From positions 62,001 through 126,000 of the forward strand of contig CAWAJB010000016.1 of assembly GCA_963782185.1 (NCBI GenBank): 64,000 bases of DNA. Reading direction: 5' to 3'. The stretch is from RYN-230 sp963782185 (GTDB lineage: Bacteria > Actinomycetota > Actinomycetes > Streptosporangiales > Streptosporangiaceae). The notes beneath the pieces were generated by a model. It was given only the letters and a program-made list of their open reading frames with translations. It searched no databases and was not told the DNA's origin. Below are positions 54,878-63,832 of this stretch, in pieces; the stretch's first letter is position 1, and every line of letters begins with the position of its first letter. The translations under genes and the position numbers were made by a program.

Positions 54878-54902
54878 CACGTGGAGGGGTACCCTCCACG
54901 TG
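54878..54902 (+). promoter_or_regulatory. 11-bp hairpin in the leader of the crotonase gene
   Basis: CACGTGGAGGG and CCCTCCACGTG are perfect arms around a 3-base loop, 57 bases before the crotonase start. It could be a terminator or an operator/leader structure. Confidence 0.5.
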
Positions 54903-54958
54903 GGCCCTGGGCGGCAGCGTGCCTGCCTGAGCGGGAGTGGCCCGGCAGGAGGTACCTC

Positions 54959-55738
54959 ATGGGAGAGTTCGTCCGGGTCGGGATCGACCAGGGCATCGCC
55001 ACGATCACGCTCGGCCGGCCGCCTATGAACGCGCTGAACCCCCAGGTCCAGGACGAGATCGCGGCGGCTGCCGCCGAGGTGTCCGGGGACAGCGGGGTCC
55101 GCGCCGTGGTGCTCTACGGCGGCCCGAAGGTCTTCGCCGCGGGCGCGGACATCAAGGAGATGGCCGGCGCGAGCTACGGGCAGATGGCGGCGGACTCGCG
55201 CCGGCTTCAGGCCAGTTTCACCGCGGTGGCCAAGATCCCCAAGCCGGTGGTGGCCGCGGTGACCGGATATGCGCTCGGCGGCGGTCTCGAGCTAGCCCTG
55301 TGCGCCGACTTCCGCGTGGCCGGGCAAGGGGCCAAGGTGGGCCAGCCCGAGATCCTGCTCGGGGTCATCCCCGGTGCAGGCGGGACCCAGCGGCTGCCCC
55401 GGCTGATCGGGCCGGCCCGGGCCAAGGACATCGTGTTTACCGGGCGATTCGTGGACGCCGCCGAGGCCCTCGCCATCGGCCTCGTCGACCAGGTGGTGCC
55501 GGACGCGGAGGTCTACGATGCGGCCCGGGCCCTGGTGGCCCGCTACGCCACTGGTCCCGCGCTCGCCCTCCGGGCCGCCAAGCAGGCGATCGACAATGGC
55601 CTGGAGACTGACCTGGATACCGGGCTGGAGATCGAACGGCTGCACTTCGCCGGCCTGTTCGCCACCGAGGACCAGCGCGCCGGCATGCGCAGCTTCGTCG
55701 AGAACGGCCCGGGTAAGGCCACCTTCACCGGGCAGTGA
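54959..55738 (+). CDS. Enoyl-CoA hydratase/isomerase (crotonase) family protein
   Basis: A 259-residue crotonase. Seen: oxyanion-hole segment FAAGADIKEMAGASY, TGYALGGGLELALCADFRVA (second oxyanion Gly), and the catalytic-Glu region GQPEILLGVIPGAGGTQRL. Two Glu positions (E in QPEI and the Glu-to-Pro region at VIPGAGG) fit hydratases, so dehydration/hydration of enoyl-CoA is likely. ATG at 54959 is set by GGCAGGAGG. The longer frame from 54881 runs through the leader hairpin and is not used. Confidence 0.92.
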   Translation: MGEFVRVGIDQGIATITLGRPPMNALNPQVQDEIAAAAAEVSGDSGVRAVVLYGGPKVFAAGADIKEMAGASYGQMAADSRRLQASFTAVAKIPKPVVAAVTGYALGGGLELALCADFRVAGQGAKVGQPEILLGVIPGAGGTQRLPRLIGPARAKDIVFTGRFVDAAEALAIGLVDQVVPDAEVYDAARALVARYATGPALALRAAKQAIDNGLETDLDTGLEIERLHFAGLFATEDQRAGMRSFVENGPGKATFTGQ

Positions 55739-55908
55739 CGCCCGGGGTCCCGGATGGCGGACAATTGACGTACCGCGCGGGCACGCCGCCCGCGTGCCCG
55801 CCCCGAGGGAGCAGCCAAGGTCATGCGCCACCTGATCACTCCGCGCCACGGCACCGTGTACCACGGCAGTGTGAATCACGGCACTGGGCGCCACGGGCCG
55901 GGCCGGCC

Positions 55909-56319
55909 ATGACCCAGCCGGACGAGAGCCCCGACCTGGAACTGGTGACCGCCGCGCTGCGGGCGGACAGCGCCGACGCTGCGGTCTACGCCCGCGTGCT
56001 CACCGAATCCCTCGGCGAGTCGCTCCCGCCGGGATGTGTGACCATAGAGCGGGACCGGTCCGTGTCCGACCGGATGCACGGGCGTCCCGGCACGGTGTCG
56101 AGGATCACAGTCCGGCTGGGGGAGCGGATCATGTCGCTGGCGGTGCGGGCCGGGCAGCCCAGCGCGGAAATCTGCCGCGAGGTGCGCGGGGTGGTGCTGT
56201 CCCGGCAGCCGGTCGCGGTCCAGGAGTGGGCCGCTGAGCTGGCCAGGGCCCTGGTTGGCTATGCGGAACAGAACGCCAGGACGGCCGAGGCCCTGCGCAG
56301 GCTGGTCACCGGCACCTAG
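55909..56319 (+). CDS. Conserved actinobacterial hypothetical protein
   Basis: A 136-residue soluble protein: LELVTAALRADSADAAVYAR, SLPPGCVTIERDRSVSDRMH, and ITVRLGERIMSLAV. I recognise the pattern from uncharacterised actinobacterial proteins but know no function. It contains no membrane span or known catalytic motif. It lies 170 bases after the crotonase gene and 114 before the kinase gene, all on the same strand. ATG at 55909. Confidence 0.7.
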   Translation: MTQPDESPDLELVTAALRADSADAAVYARVLTESLGESLPPGCVTIERDRSVSDRMHGRPGTVSRITVRLGERIMSLAVRAGQPSAEICREVRGVVLSRQPVAVQEWAAELARALVGYAEQNARTAEALRRLVTGT

Positions 56320-56433
56320 CGGGGACCGCCACGACTGGCCGGCCTGGTTGCCGTGCTGGCGCAGACGCTCCCACCAGCGTTCTGTCCCGTCTGGATGGGG
56401 TAGCCCGAGGGTAGTTCGTAGGCTGGGGGGGCG

Positions 56434-58254
56434 ATGACAGCAGCAGACCACACGCCAGACCGGCTCGGCCCCTACCGGTTGCTCGACCGGATCGGCGAGG
56501 GCGGCATGGGCGTGGTCTATCTCGCCCGTGATCCCGAGCAGCGCTCGGTCGCGGTGAAGATCTTGCGCCCGGCGGTGGCCGGCGACCCGAACGCGCGACG
56601 GCGGCTGGCCCGTGAGGTCGAGACCATGCGCCGGGTCCGTAGCCCCTTCGTGGCCGAGGTCCTCGACACCGACGTGACCAGCGAGACGCCCTACATCGTG
56701 ACCCGGTACGTGCCGGGCCGGACCCTGGACGAGGTCGTGACCCAGGAAGGGCCGCTGAGCGGGGCCCGGCTGATCCGGGTGGCTGCGGGGCTCGCGGATG
56801 CCCTGGCCGCGATCCACGCGGCGGGCGTGGTGCACCGCGACCTCAAGCCCGGAAACGTGATGCTGATGAACGGCGACCCGGTCGTGATCGACTTCGGGAT
56901 CGCCCAGGCCCTGGACTCGACCAGGCTCACCATGACCGGGATGTTCATGGGCACGCCCGGTTACCTGTCCCCGGAGGTGATCGAGGGGCAGAACAGCACG
57001 TCGTTCTCGGATGTGCACGCCTGGGGAGCCACCGTGGCCTTCGCAGCGACCGGGCGCCCGCCGTTCGGCACCGGGTCGTACGAGACGATCTTCTACCGGA
57101 TCGTGAACGGCAAGCCGGACCTGTCCGGGGTGCCCGCGCCGATGGCGGAACTGCTGGCTGCCGCGCTGCGCCGGGACCCGGCCCAGCGGCCCGCCGCCAT
57201 CCAGCTGCGCAGCCGGGCCGCCGCGCTCGACCCGGCCGTCCTGCAGCCCCTGGCGGTGCCCGCGGGCCTGCAGGGGGTGGGGCTGGGTGGCCCGGGGACG
57301 CGTGCCGACCGGCCCGCGCTGCGCCCCACCGCGCTGGACGGGTTCGGCGGCCCGGGCGGGACCATGGTCTCCGGGGCCGGCCAGGGCGCCACCACGTTCC
57401 CGCCGCCGGCCCCGGGGATGACCCCGGCCGGGACCCAGCCCATCGCGGCCCGCCCGGTCGCCGCCGGGCCGGTCCGCGCCGACGACTTCGCGGACATCCT
57501 CCCCCCGGTGGCCTACCCGCCGGGCCAGCGGGACAGCCGTCGCGGCAGCTATCCCGGCCCGGACGGCGACGGCTTCGGCCGTCCCGGGTCCCCGGAGCGC
57601 GCCGGGCCGGACGGGCGGGCCGCGGCGCCCGGGGCGGACCGGGACGCGGACCGCTGGGCCCGCCCGCGGCGGCAGCCGATCCTGGTCCTGGCCACGATGG
57701 TGCTAGCAGTAAGCCTCGCCATCTTGCTGCCTCTGGCCGGCACCCTGATCGCGCTGGCCGTGCTGGCGTTGCTGCGGGCCGGCGACCTGGCTCACCGTGG
57801 CTCGGACCAGCGGGGTGCCTTCATGTCCGCCGCCACCTACCCTTTCTTCGTGGTCCGCTCGCTGATCTCCACCGTGGTGCTGGCGCCGCTGGCGCTGATC
57901 GTGGCCGCAGGCGCGGCCGGGCTCACGTTCCTGGCCATGCCGGCCAGGCCCGGCCTGCACGCGCTGTCCTACGGAGCGGGCGCGCTGGTGGCGTTCTATG
58001 CGTACGGCCCGGGTTCGGGCAAGGCGCGCCGCCAGCTCAACCGGGTCTGGGGCGCGGCGGTGCGCAGCCCCGGCCTGCAGGCGGTAGCGCTGTTCGGAAT
58101 GTGCGCGCTCGCGCTCGCCGTGACCGCCGCCGCGGTGACCTCACCGGCCGTCTTCTGGCCGCTGGCGACGCCCAGCGGCACGCTGGTGCACCTGCCCACC
58201 CTCCCGGGGCTGCTGGGGCAGCTGCTCCCCGGGGGGCTGCGTATCAGGTTCTGA
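56434..58254 (+). CDS. Membrane-anchored Ser/Thr protein kinase
   Basis: A 606-residue Hanks-type kinase. Kinase domain at about residues 12-265: GEGGMGVVYLA (P-loop), VAVKIL (Lys), HRDLKPGNVML (catalytic loop), VIDFGIA, GTPGYLSPEV. A Pro/Gly-rich linker of about 140 residues follows, then four hydrophobic segments at the C-terminus (for example ILVLATMVLAVSLAILLPLA). No PASTA or other extracellular sensor domain is seen. It is convergent with the FHA-HTH gene, whose product could bind a phosphothreonine made by this kinase. The start is ATG at 56434. Confidence 0.93.
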   Translation: MTAADHTPDRLGPYRLLDRIGEGGMGVVYLARDPEQRSVAVKILRPAVAGDPNARRRLAREVETMRRVRSPFVAEVLDTDVTSETPYIVTRYVPGRTLDEVVTQEGPLSGARLIRVAAGLADALAAIHAAGVVHRDLKPGNVMLMNGDPVVIDFGIAQALDSTRLTMTGMFMGTPGYLSPEVIEGQNSTSFSDVHAWGATVAFAATGRPPFGTGSYETIFYRIVNGKPDLSGVPAPMAELLAAALRRDPAQRPAAIQLRSRAAALDPAVLQPLAVPAGLQGVGLGGPGTRADRPALRPTALDGFGGPGGTMVSGAGQGATTFPPPAPGMTPAGTQPIAARPVAAGPVRADDFADILPPVAYPPGQRDSRRGSYPGPDGDGFGRPGSPERAGPDGRAAAPGADRDADRWARPRRQPILVLATMVLAVSLAILLPLAGTLIALAVLALLRAGDLAHRGSDQRGAFMSAATYPFFVVRSLISTVVLAPLALIVAAGAAGLTFLAMPARPGLHALSYGAGALVAFYAYGPGSGKARRQLNRVWGAAVRSPGLQAVALFGMCALALAVTAAAVTSPAVFWPLATPSGTLVHLPTLPGLLGQLLPGGLRIRF

Positions 58255-58330
58255 GTCTCAGCGCGCCGGACGCCGGCGGCATCGGCGGGGTCCGGTACTG
58301 CGCGCGAGACGTGAATCCGCAGGATGCGGG

Positions 58331-59137
58331 CTAGCTGGCGCGTCGCTCAGGCAGTCCGCCTCCCGCCGGGACGTGCCCCGATCCGGCGGGAACCGGAGGG
58401 CCCGCGGGCCGCTCCGAGCCCGGCCGGGACGGCTGGGGCTGCGGCGGGCTGGTTTGCGGTGGGTGGGGATGCGGCGGGCTGGTTTGCGGTGGGTGGGGAT
58501 GCGGCGGGCTGGTTTGCGGTGGGTGGGGCTGCGGCGGCGGCGGCTTCTCGCGCCCGGCGGGCGGGAGCGGCCGGACAAGCCCGAGGGAGACCACCTCGTT
58601 GGCCAGCCTGACCCGCCGGTTGGTGCCCTCGGGGATGCGGAACTTCTGGTAGAGACGGAGCAGGTGCTGCTTGACCGCCGCCTCGGTGACCACGAGGTCA
58701 CCGGCGATCTCACGGGCGGTCGCCGGCGCGACGAACGCCTCGTCGGACAGGGCTGGGCGGCACAGCGACGTGAGCACATCCAGCTCCCGCCGGGTCAGCT
58801 CCGGGCTGGGGGAGCGCCGGAGTTCGACCTCGGCCGACAGGTCCTCAGCCGGGATTCCGCTGATCCGGCACCGGGCGTTCCCGAACGTCAGCACGTCCCC
58901 GTCCTCCAGGACGCGCCTGGCTACGAGCCGCCCGTTGACCCGGGTGCCGTTGCGCGATAACCCCAGGTCGGTCACGTAGGCATAGGGGCCGCGGCGAATG
59001 ATCTCGGCGTGAAGCCGGGAGACACTCGGGTCGCTGAGGCGAACGTCCACCCCACCGCCGCGCCCGATCGTCGTCACCGACTCGCCCAGCGGTATCACCT
59101 CACCGCTGTCCTCGATGCGTATATAGGGCCCTTCCAC
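58331..59137 (-). CDS. FHA-domain protein with helix-turn-helix segment
   Basis: A 268-residue protein. Residues 10-95 are a forkhead-associated domain: TTIGRGGGVDVRL, DPSVSRLHAEI, SRNGTRVNG; these bind phosphothreonine. Residues 110-185 (LTRRELDVLTSLCRP, ATAREIAGDLVVTEAAVKQH, LLRLYQKF) look like a LuxR/GerE-type helix-turn-helix. The C-terminus is Pro-rich with three 10-residue repeats (PHPPQTSPPH) from a 30-base DNA repeat. It may be a phosphorylation-controlled transcription factor. GTG at 59137. It is convergent with the Ser/Thr kinase gene. Confidence 0.85.
   Translation of the reverse strand: MEGPYIRIEDSGEVIPLGESVTTIGRGGGVDVRLSDPSVSRLHAEIIRRGPYAYVTDLGLSRNGTRVNGRLVARRVLEDGDVLTFGNARCRISGIPAEDLSAEVELRRSPSPELTRRELDVLTSLCRPALSDEAFVAPATAREIAGDLVVTEAAVKQHLLRLYQKFRIPEGTNRRVRLANEVVSLGLVRPLPPAGREKPPPPQPHPPQTSPPHPHPPQTSPPHPHPPQTSPPQPQPSRPGSERPAGPPVPAGSGHVPAGGGLPERRAS
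58435..58530 (-). repeat. 30-bp in-frame repeat in the FHA gene
   Basis: Three copies of GATGCGGCGGGCTGGTTTGC plus ten more bases encode the Pro-rich tail PHPPQTSPPH of the FHA protein. Confidence 0.9.
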
Positions 59138-59361
59138 GACCGTTCCTCCCGCTTGTCCGAGCAGTCACGGATCTCTCCCCGTGCAGTTACCCTTTCCGGG
59201 CGGACTCGTACCCCCTTTTGCTTATGTGGTTTGGCCCCGCGCGCCGCCTGCCTGGCCAGTGGCCGGTCACGCAGGCCGGCGGCCGGTCTCTGCCGGCTGG
59301 CGCAGGGAACCCGCAGCGTGCGGAAGTACACTTCCGAGCGAGTGATCGGAAGGAAGAAGAA

Positions 59362-60506
59362 ATGGCGGGCAAGCCGTCCAAGGGCCTGGCGGACGTCGTC
59401 GCCGCGTCCACTGCGCTGAGTGACATCGACGGCCAGGCCGGCGGCTGTTCTACCGCGGCTACGACATCCACCAGCTCGCCGGGTCCGCTACCTTCGAGGA
59501 GATCGCCTACCTGCTGCAGCGCGGATCGGCGCCGGACGCCGGTGAGCTTAACGGCTTCCGCGCGGAGCTCGCCGCGGGCCGGGCGCTGGGCGCGCTGGCC
59601 AGCTCCACGCTGCCGCAGATCGCCGCCAGCCAGGGCCCGATGGAGGCGATGCGCAGCCTGGTCTCGCTGGCCAGCGCGGATGACCCGGATGAGAGTTCCA
59701 ACGCGGCGCCGGCGAACGAGCGGAAGGCCGCCCGGCTCACCGCGCAGCAGCCGATCCTGGTCGCCGCCTACCACGCCGCCCGCCAGGGCCGGCCGTGCGT
59801 GCCCGCCGATCCCGGTCTCGGCCTGGCGGCCAACTTCCTGCTCCAGCTGCGTGGCACCCCGCCGTCCGAGCGGGACGCCGAGATCCTGGACACCTGCCTG
59901 GTGCTGCACGCGGACCACACGATGAACGCGTCCACGTTCGCCGCGCGGGTCTGCGCCGCCACCCTGTCCGACATGCACTCGGCGGTGGTCGCCGCGCTCG
60001 GCACGCTGAAGGGCCCGCTGCACGGGGGCGCCAACGAGCAGGTGATGCGCGGGCTGGAGTCGATCCGGTCCACGGCCGGGCCTGACCCGGTCGCTGCGGT
60101 CGGCACGGTCGTCTCGCAGCGGCTGGGCGCCGGCGAGAAGATCATGGGCTTCGGGCACCGGGTCTACAAGACCGAGGACCCGCGGGCCATCCACCTGCGC
60201 AAGCTGTCCGGGGAGCTGGCCGCGGCGGCGGGCGGCGACGACACGTACTACCGCATGTCCCGCCAGATGGAGGAGACCGTCTTCGCGGAGAGGGGTCTCT
60301 ACCCGAACGTGGACTTCTACGCGGCTACGGTCTACCACTACCTGGGCATCCCGACGGACCTGTTCACCCCGGTCTTCTCGGTGAGCCGGATGGCGGGCTG
60401 GACCGCCCATGTGATGGAGCAGCACGCGGATAACCGGCTGATCCGGCCGGACAGCGAGTACATCGGTGAGCGCGACCTCACCTGGGTCGCCCTCAGCGAG
60501 CGGTAG
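59362..60506 (+). pseudogene. Citrate synthase (type II-like), frame-shifted near the N-terminus
   Basis: ATG 59362 (after GGAAGGAAGAAG) starts AGKPSKGLADVVAASTALSD and IDGQAG, then the frame breaks at about 59442. The next frame continues as LFYRGYDIHQLAGSATFEE and the rest of the enzyme to TAG at 60506. Catalytic regions are intact: LHADHTMNAS, GPLHGGANEQVM, GFGHRVYK and PNVDFYAATVYHYLGIP. One missing base restores the usual GRLFYRGYDI. The joined product would be 381 residues. It lies ahead of icd and mdh on the same strand, so a functional TCA role is expected and the lesion may be a sequencing error. Confidence 0.85.
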
Positions 60507-60589
60507 AGATGCGCTGTGCTGGAACCGGGCGAGCGGCGGCGGTGCGCTCGGCCGGCACTGGGCGAGCGGTAGCGTGGCTCCCACAGACA

Positions 60590-60740
60590 GCGAGTGAGCG
60601 GTAGCGATGCTCGTGAGAACCTTGAGTGAGCGGTAGCGATGCTCACGAGAACCTTGAGTGAGTGGTGCGGTGCCCACGACAACCTTGAGTGAGCGGTAGC
60701 GATGCCCACTGAACGAGCGGTAGCGATGCTCATGACAACA
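60590..60740. repeat. Degenerate repeats derived from the citrate synthase 3-prime end
   Basis: Four or five copies of GAGCGGTAGCGATGC with flanking variable bases, in units of about 38 bases. The same words (AGCGAGCGGTAGAGATGC) form the end of the citrate synthase gene including its stop codon. Confidence 0.8.
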
Positions 60741-60754
60741 GAGGGCGGGCGGCC

Positions 60755-61336
60755 GTGACCAACGCGATAACGGGCATCACGCCGTCGGCCGGGCCCCGGA
60801 GCCAGACGGCCTACGGGCCGGCCGCCATGGCCGGGACTGGCCGGGGTGCCTGGCCCCCGCCGGAGCGCCGCCCCGGACTGTCCCCCGCGCCCCGCCCCGC
60901 GTCCCCCGGGGCCCCCGCGTCCCCCTACCCGGGGTCCCAGTCCCAGGGTTCCCAGTACCCGGGGCCGCCGTCGGCCTACCCCGAACCCCCGGTCCACCAC
61001 CAGCACCAGCCGGCCCCTGAGGGCCTGCCGGCCCCGCCGCGCGGTGCCCGGTCCCGGCGGTCCGGCGGCGGGCGGGGAACCCAGGTGCCGTACGTGATCG
61101 TGGTGGCCGGCCTGGCCGCGGGGCTGGCTTATATCTGGCAGGGACCGCACTCTGTGCGGGCAGGTACGTTTATCCTGGCGGGTGCCCTTTTCGTCGCTGT
61201 CGCGGCCAGGCTTGCGCTGCCGGAGCGGCGGGCGGGCATGCTCGCCAGCAGGCGGCGCTATATCGACGTGACGGCGCTGGCCATCCTGGCCATCGGCCTG
61301 CTGGTCGCTGGCCTGGTGCTGCCGACTCCGTCGTAA
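60755..61336 (+). CDS. DUF3017 membrane protein
   Basis: A 193-residue protein. The first 105 residues are Pro/Gly/Ser-rich and disordered. From about residue 108, PYVIVVAGLAAGLAYIW, FILAGALFVAVAARLALPER and DVTALAILAIGLLVAGLVLP form three helices typical of DUF3017. This family is found beside folD or mdh in actinobacteria. Function unknown. GTG start at 60755. Confidence 0.8.
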   Translation: MTNAITGITPSAGPRSQTAYGPAAMAGTGRGAWPPPERRPGLSPAPRPASPGAPASPYPGSQSQGSQYPGPPSAYPEPPVHHQHQPAPEGLPAPPRGARSRRSGGGRGTQVPYVIVVAGLAAGLAYIWQGPHSVRAGTFILAGALFVAVAARLALPERRAGMLASRRRYIDVTALAILAIGLLVAGLVLPTPS

Positions 61337-61403
61337 CCCGTGCCCCAGGGATAACAGCCCGGCGGGCAAGAGCACAGCGCAGTAGGGAAGGGAAGTCTGC
61401 GGC

Positions 61404-62621
61404 ATGTCCAAGATCAAGGTAGCCAATCCCGTCGTCGAACTCGACGGCGACGAGATGACGCGGATCATGTGGCAGTTCATCAAGGACAAGCTGATCCTGC
61501 CTTACCTGGATATCGACCTGAAGTACTACGACCTGTCCATCGAGAACCGGGACGCCACGGACGACCAGGTCACGGTGGACGCGGCCAATGCGATCAAGCA
61601 GTACGGGGTCGGCGTCAAGTGCGCCACCATCACCCCCGATGAGGCCCGCGTCGGGGAGTTCGGGCTGAAGAAGATGTGGCGGTCGCCTAACGGGACCATC
61701 CGGAACATCCTCGGTGGCGTCGTGTTCCGCGAGCCCATCGTGATCGCCAGCGTGCCGCGCTTCGTGCCGGGCTGGACCGAGCCGATCATCATCGGCCGTC
61801 ACGCGCACGGCGACCAGTACCGGGCCACGGACTTCGTGGTGCCGGGCCGGGGCACGGTGCGCATCTCCTACCAGCCGGAGGATGGCCAGGGCGAGCCGAT
61901 CGACCTGGAGGTCTCCAGGTTCACCGGCGGCGGCGTGGCCATGGGCATGTACAACTACGACGACTCGATCCGTGATTTCGCCCGGGCCACCATGCGGTAC
62001 GCGCTGGCCCGCAGCTACCCGCTGTACCTGTCGACCAAGAACACGATCCTCAAGGCCTACGACGGCCGGTTCAAGGACCTGTTCCAGGAGATCTACGAGG
62101 CCGAGTTCAAGGCCGAGTTCGAGGCCGCGGGCATCTGGTACGAGCACCGGCTGATCGACGACATGGTCGCGCAGGTGATCAAGGGCCACGGGGGCGTCGT
62201 CTGGGCGTGCAAGAACTACGACGGCGACGTCGAGTCCGACGTCGTCGCCCAGGGGTACGGCTCGCTCGGCCTGATGACCAGCGTCCTGATGACCCCGGAC
62301 GGCAAGACTGTGGAGGCCGAGGCAGCGCACGGCACAGTCACCCGGCACTACCGGCAGCACCAGCAGGGCAAGCCAACCTCAACGAACCCCATCGCCTCGA
62401 TCTTCGCCTGGACCCGCGGGCTCGCGCACCGTGGCGAACTGGACGGCACCCCCGAGGTCAGCCGGTTCGCGGAGACCCTGGAGCGGGTGTGCGTGCAAAC
62501 CGTGGAGGAAGGCAAGATGACCAAGGACCTGGCGCTGCTGGTGAGCCAGGACACCCCGTTCCTGACCACGGAGGAATTCCTCACGGCGCTGAGCGAGAAC
62601 CTCGCGAAGGCGATGGGCTGA
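61404..62621 (+). CDS. icd: NADP-dependent isocitrate dehydrogenase (homodimeric, eukaryote-like)
   Basis: A 405-residue enzyme: PVVELDGDEMTRIMWQFIK at the N-terminus, WRSPNGTIRNILGG with the substrate Ser/Asn/Arg, NYDGDVESDVVAQGYGSLG with the metal Asps, and EAAHGTVTRHYRQHQQGKPT, the NADP-binding region with His and Arg. It oxidises isocitrate to 2-oxoglutarate. The start ATG at 61404 follows GGGAAGGGAAG. It lies 14 bases before mdh, so the two are co-transcribed. Confidence 0.97.
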   Translation: MSKIKVANPVVELDGDEMTRIMWQFIKDKLILPYLDIDLKYYDLSIENRDATDDQVTVDAANAIKQYGVGVKCATITPDEARVGEFGLKKMWRSPNGTIRNILGGVVFREPIVIASVPRFVPGWTEPIIIGRHAHGDQYRATDFVVPGRGTVRISYQPEDGQGEPIDLEVSRFTGGGVAMGMYNYDDSIRDFARATMRYALARSYPLYLSTKNTILKAYDGRFKDLFQEIYEAEFKAEFEAAGIWYEHRLIDDMVAQVIKGHGGVVWACKNYDGDVESDVVAQGYGSLGLMTSVLMTPDGKTVEAEAAHGTVTRHYRQHQQGKPTSTNPIASIFAWTRGLAHRGELDGTPEVSRFAETLERVCVQTVEEGKMTKDLALLVSQDTPFLTTEEFLTALSENLAKAMG

Positions 62622-62635
62622 AAGGAGCACGGGAC

Positions 62636-63592
62636 ATGACCCGTAGTGGCAAGGTGACCGTCGTCGGGGCCGGGTTCTACGGCTCGACTACCGCGCAGCG
62701 GCTGGCCGAGTACGACATCTTCGATGAGGTCGTGCTGACCGACATCGTTGAGGGCAAGCCGGAGGGGCTGGCCCTGGACATGAGCCAGTCGCGGCCGATT
62801 GAAGGTTTCGAGACCAAGGTCACCGGCCAGACCACCGGCCCCGGCGGCGAGGGCTACGAGGCAATCGGCGGCTCGTCCATCGTGATCGTCACGGCCGGGC
62901 TGCCGCGCAAGCCCGGGATGAGCCGGATGGACCTGATCGGCGTCAACGCCAAGATCGTCCGCTCGGTCGCCGAGAACGTGGTGAAGCACGCTCCCGGGGC
63001 CGTGCTGATCGTGGTGTCTAACCCGCTGGACGAGATGACCGCGCTCGCGGCCAAGGTGACCGGGTTCCCCGCGACCCGGGTCCTCGGCCAGGCGGGCATG
63101 CTCGACACGGCCCGGTTCAGCTACTTTGTGGCCGAGAAGCTGGGCGTGCCGGTCGGTTCCGTGCAGACCCTCACTCTCGGTTCGCACGGCGACACGATGG
63201 TGCCGGTCCCGTCCGCGTGCACGGTGGACGGCAAGCCGCTCGCCAGCCTGCTCGGCCAGGACGGCATCGACGCGCTGGTAGCGCGGACCCGCAACGGCGG
63301 CGCCGAGATCGTCGGCCTGCTGAAGACCGGGTCGGCGTACTACGCGCCGTCCGCCGCCGCGGCCCGGATGGCCCGCGCGGTCGCCGAGGACTCGGGCCGC
63401 GTGCTGCCGGTCTGCGCCTGGGTGGACGGTGAGTACGGGATCTCCGGGGTCTACCTCGGGGTCGAGGCCGAGATCGGCAAGTCCGGGGTCCGCTCCGTGG
63501 TGCAGCGGGAGCTCACCGACTCCGAGCTGGCCGCGCTGCGCGAGGCGGCCGAGGCGGTCCGCGCGAAGCAGGCCGACGTCGCCAGCCTCTAA
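62636..63592 (+). CDS. mdh: Malate dehydrogenase (LDH-like type)
   Basis: A 318-residue NAD-dependent dehydrogenase. Seen: KVTVVGAGFYGSTTAQRLAE (Rossmann Gly motif), the Asp for NAD at VVLTDIVEGKPEGLALDM, the substrate loop AGLPRKPGMSRMDL with Arg residues, VSNPLDEMT, and catalytic LGSHGDTMVP. The residues after AGLP favour malate over lactate. ATG at 62636 follows AAAGGAG. It is the last gene of the icd-mdh pair and is followed by the second copy of the long palindrome. Confidence 0.95.
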   Translation: MTRSGKVTVVGAGFYGSTTAQRLAEYDIFDEVVLTDIVEGKPEGLALDMSQSRPIEGFETKVTGQTTGPGGEGYEAIGGSSIVIVTAGLPRKPGMSRMDLIGVNAKIVRSVAENVVKHAPGAVLIVVSNPLDEMTALAAKVTGFPATRVLGQAGMLDTARFSYFVAEKLGVPVGSVQTLTLGSHGDTMVPVPSACTVDGKPLASLLGQDGIDALVARTRNGGAEIVGLLKTGSAYYAPSAAAARMARAVAEDSGRVLPVCAWVDGEYGISGVYLGVEAEIGKSGVRSVVQRELTDSELAALREAAEAVRAKQADVASL

Positions 63593-63645
63593 CCCCACCC
63601 ATCACACCAGCCCCACCGCCCCCACGGGTAACTGGCTGTTCCTCA

Positions 63646-63691
63646 TGATCATGGGCTTGCTGTTGCTATAGCAACAGCAAGCCCATGATCA
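63646..63691. repeat. Long palindrome, copy 2 of a related pair
   Basis: A perfect 46-base palindrome with centre GCTATAGC, 54 bases after mdh. Outer TGATCATGGG and TTG/CAA words match copy 1 at 31886-31939; internal differences occur as pairs on both arms. It may serve as the mdh terminator. Confidence 0.9.
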
Positions 63692-63832
63692 CGCGCGGGA
63701 GAGGACCGGGCGGGGTGGCTGTGGGGGCGCAGCGGCCGGTGGGGTATATGAGGCAGTCATTCCAGCGGGTGGCAGCCAGTCGGGTGGCCGGGCGGGCGCA
63801 CGCCGGGCGGACCGGGGCGCCTCCGGGGCGTT

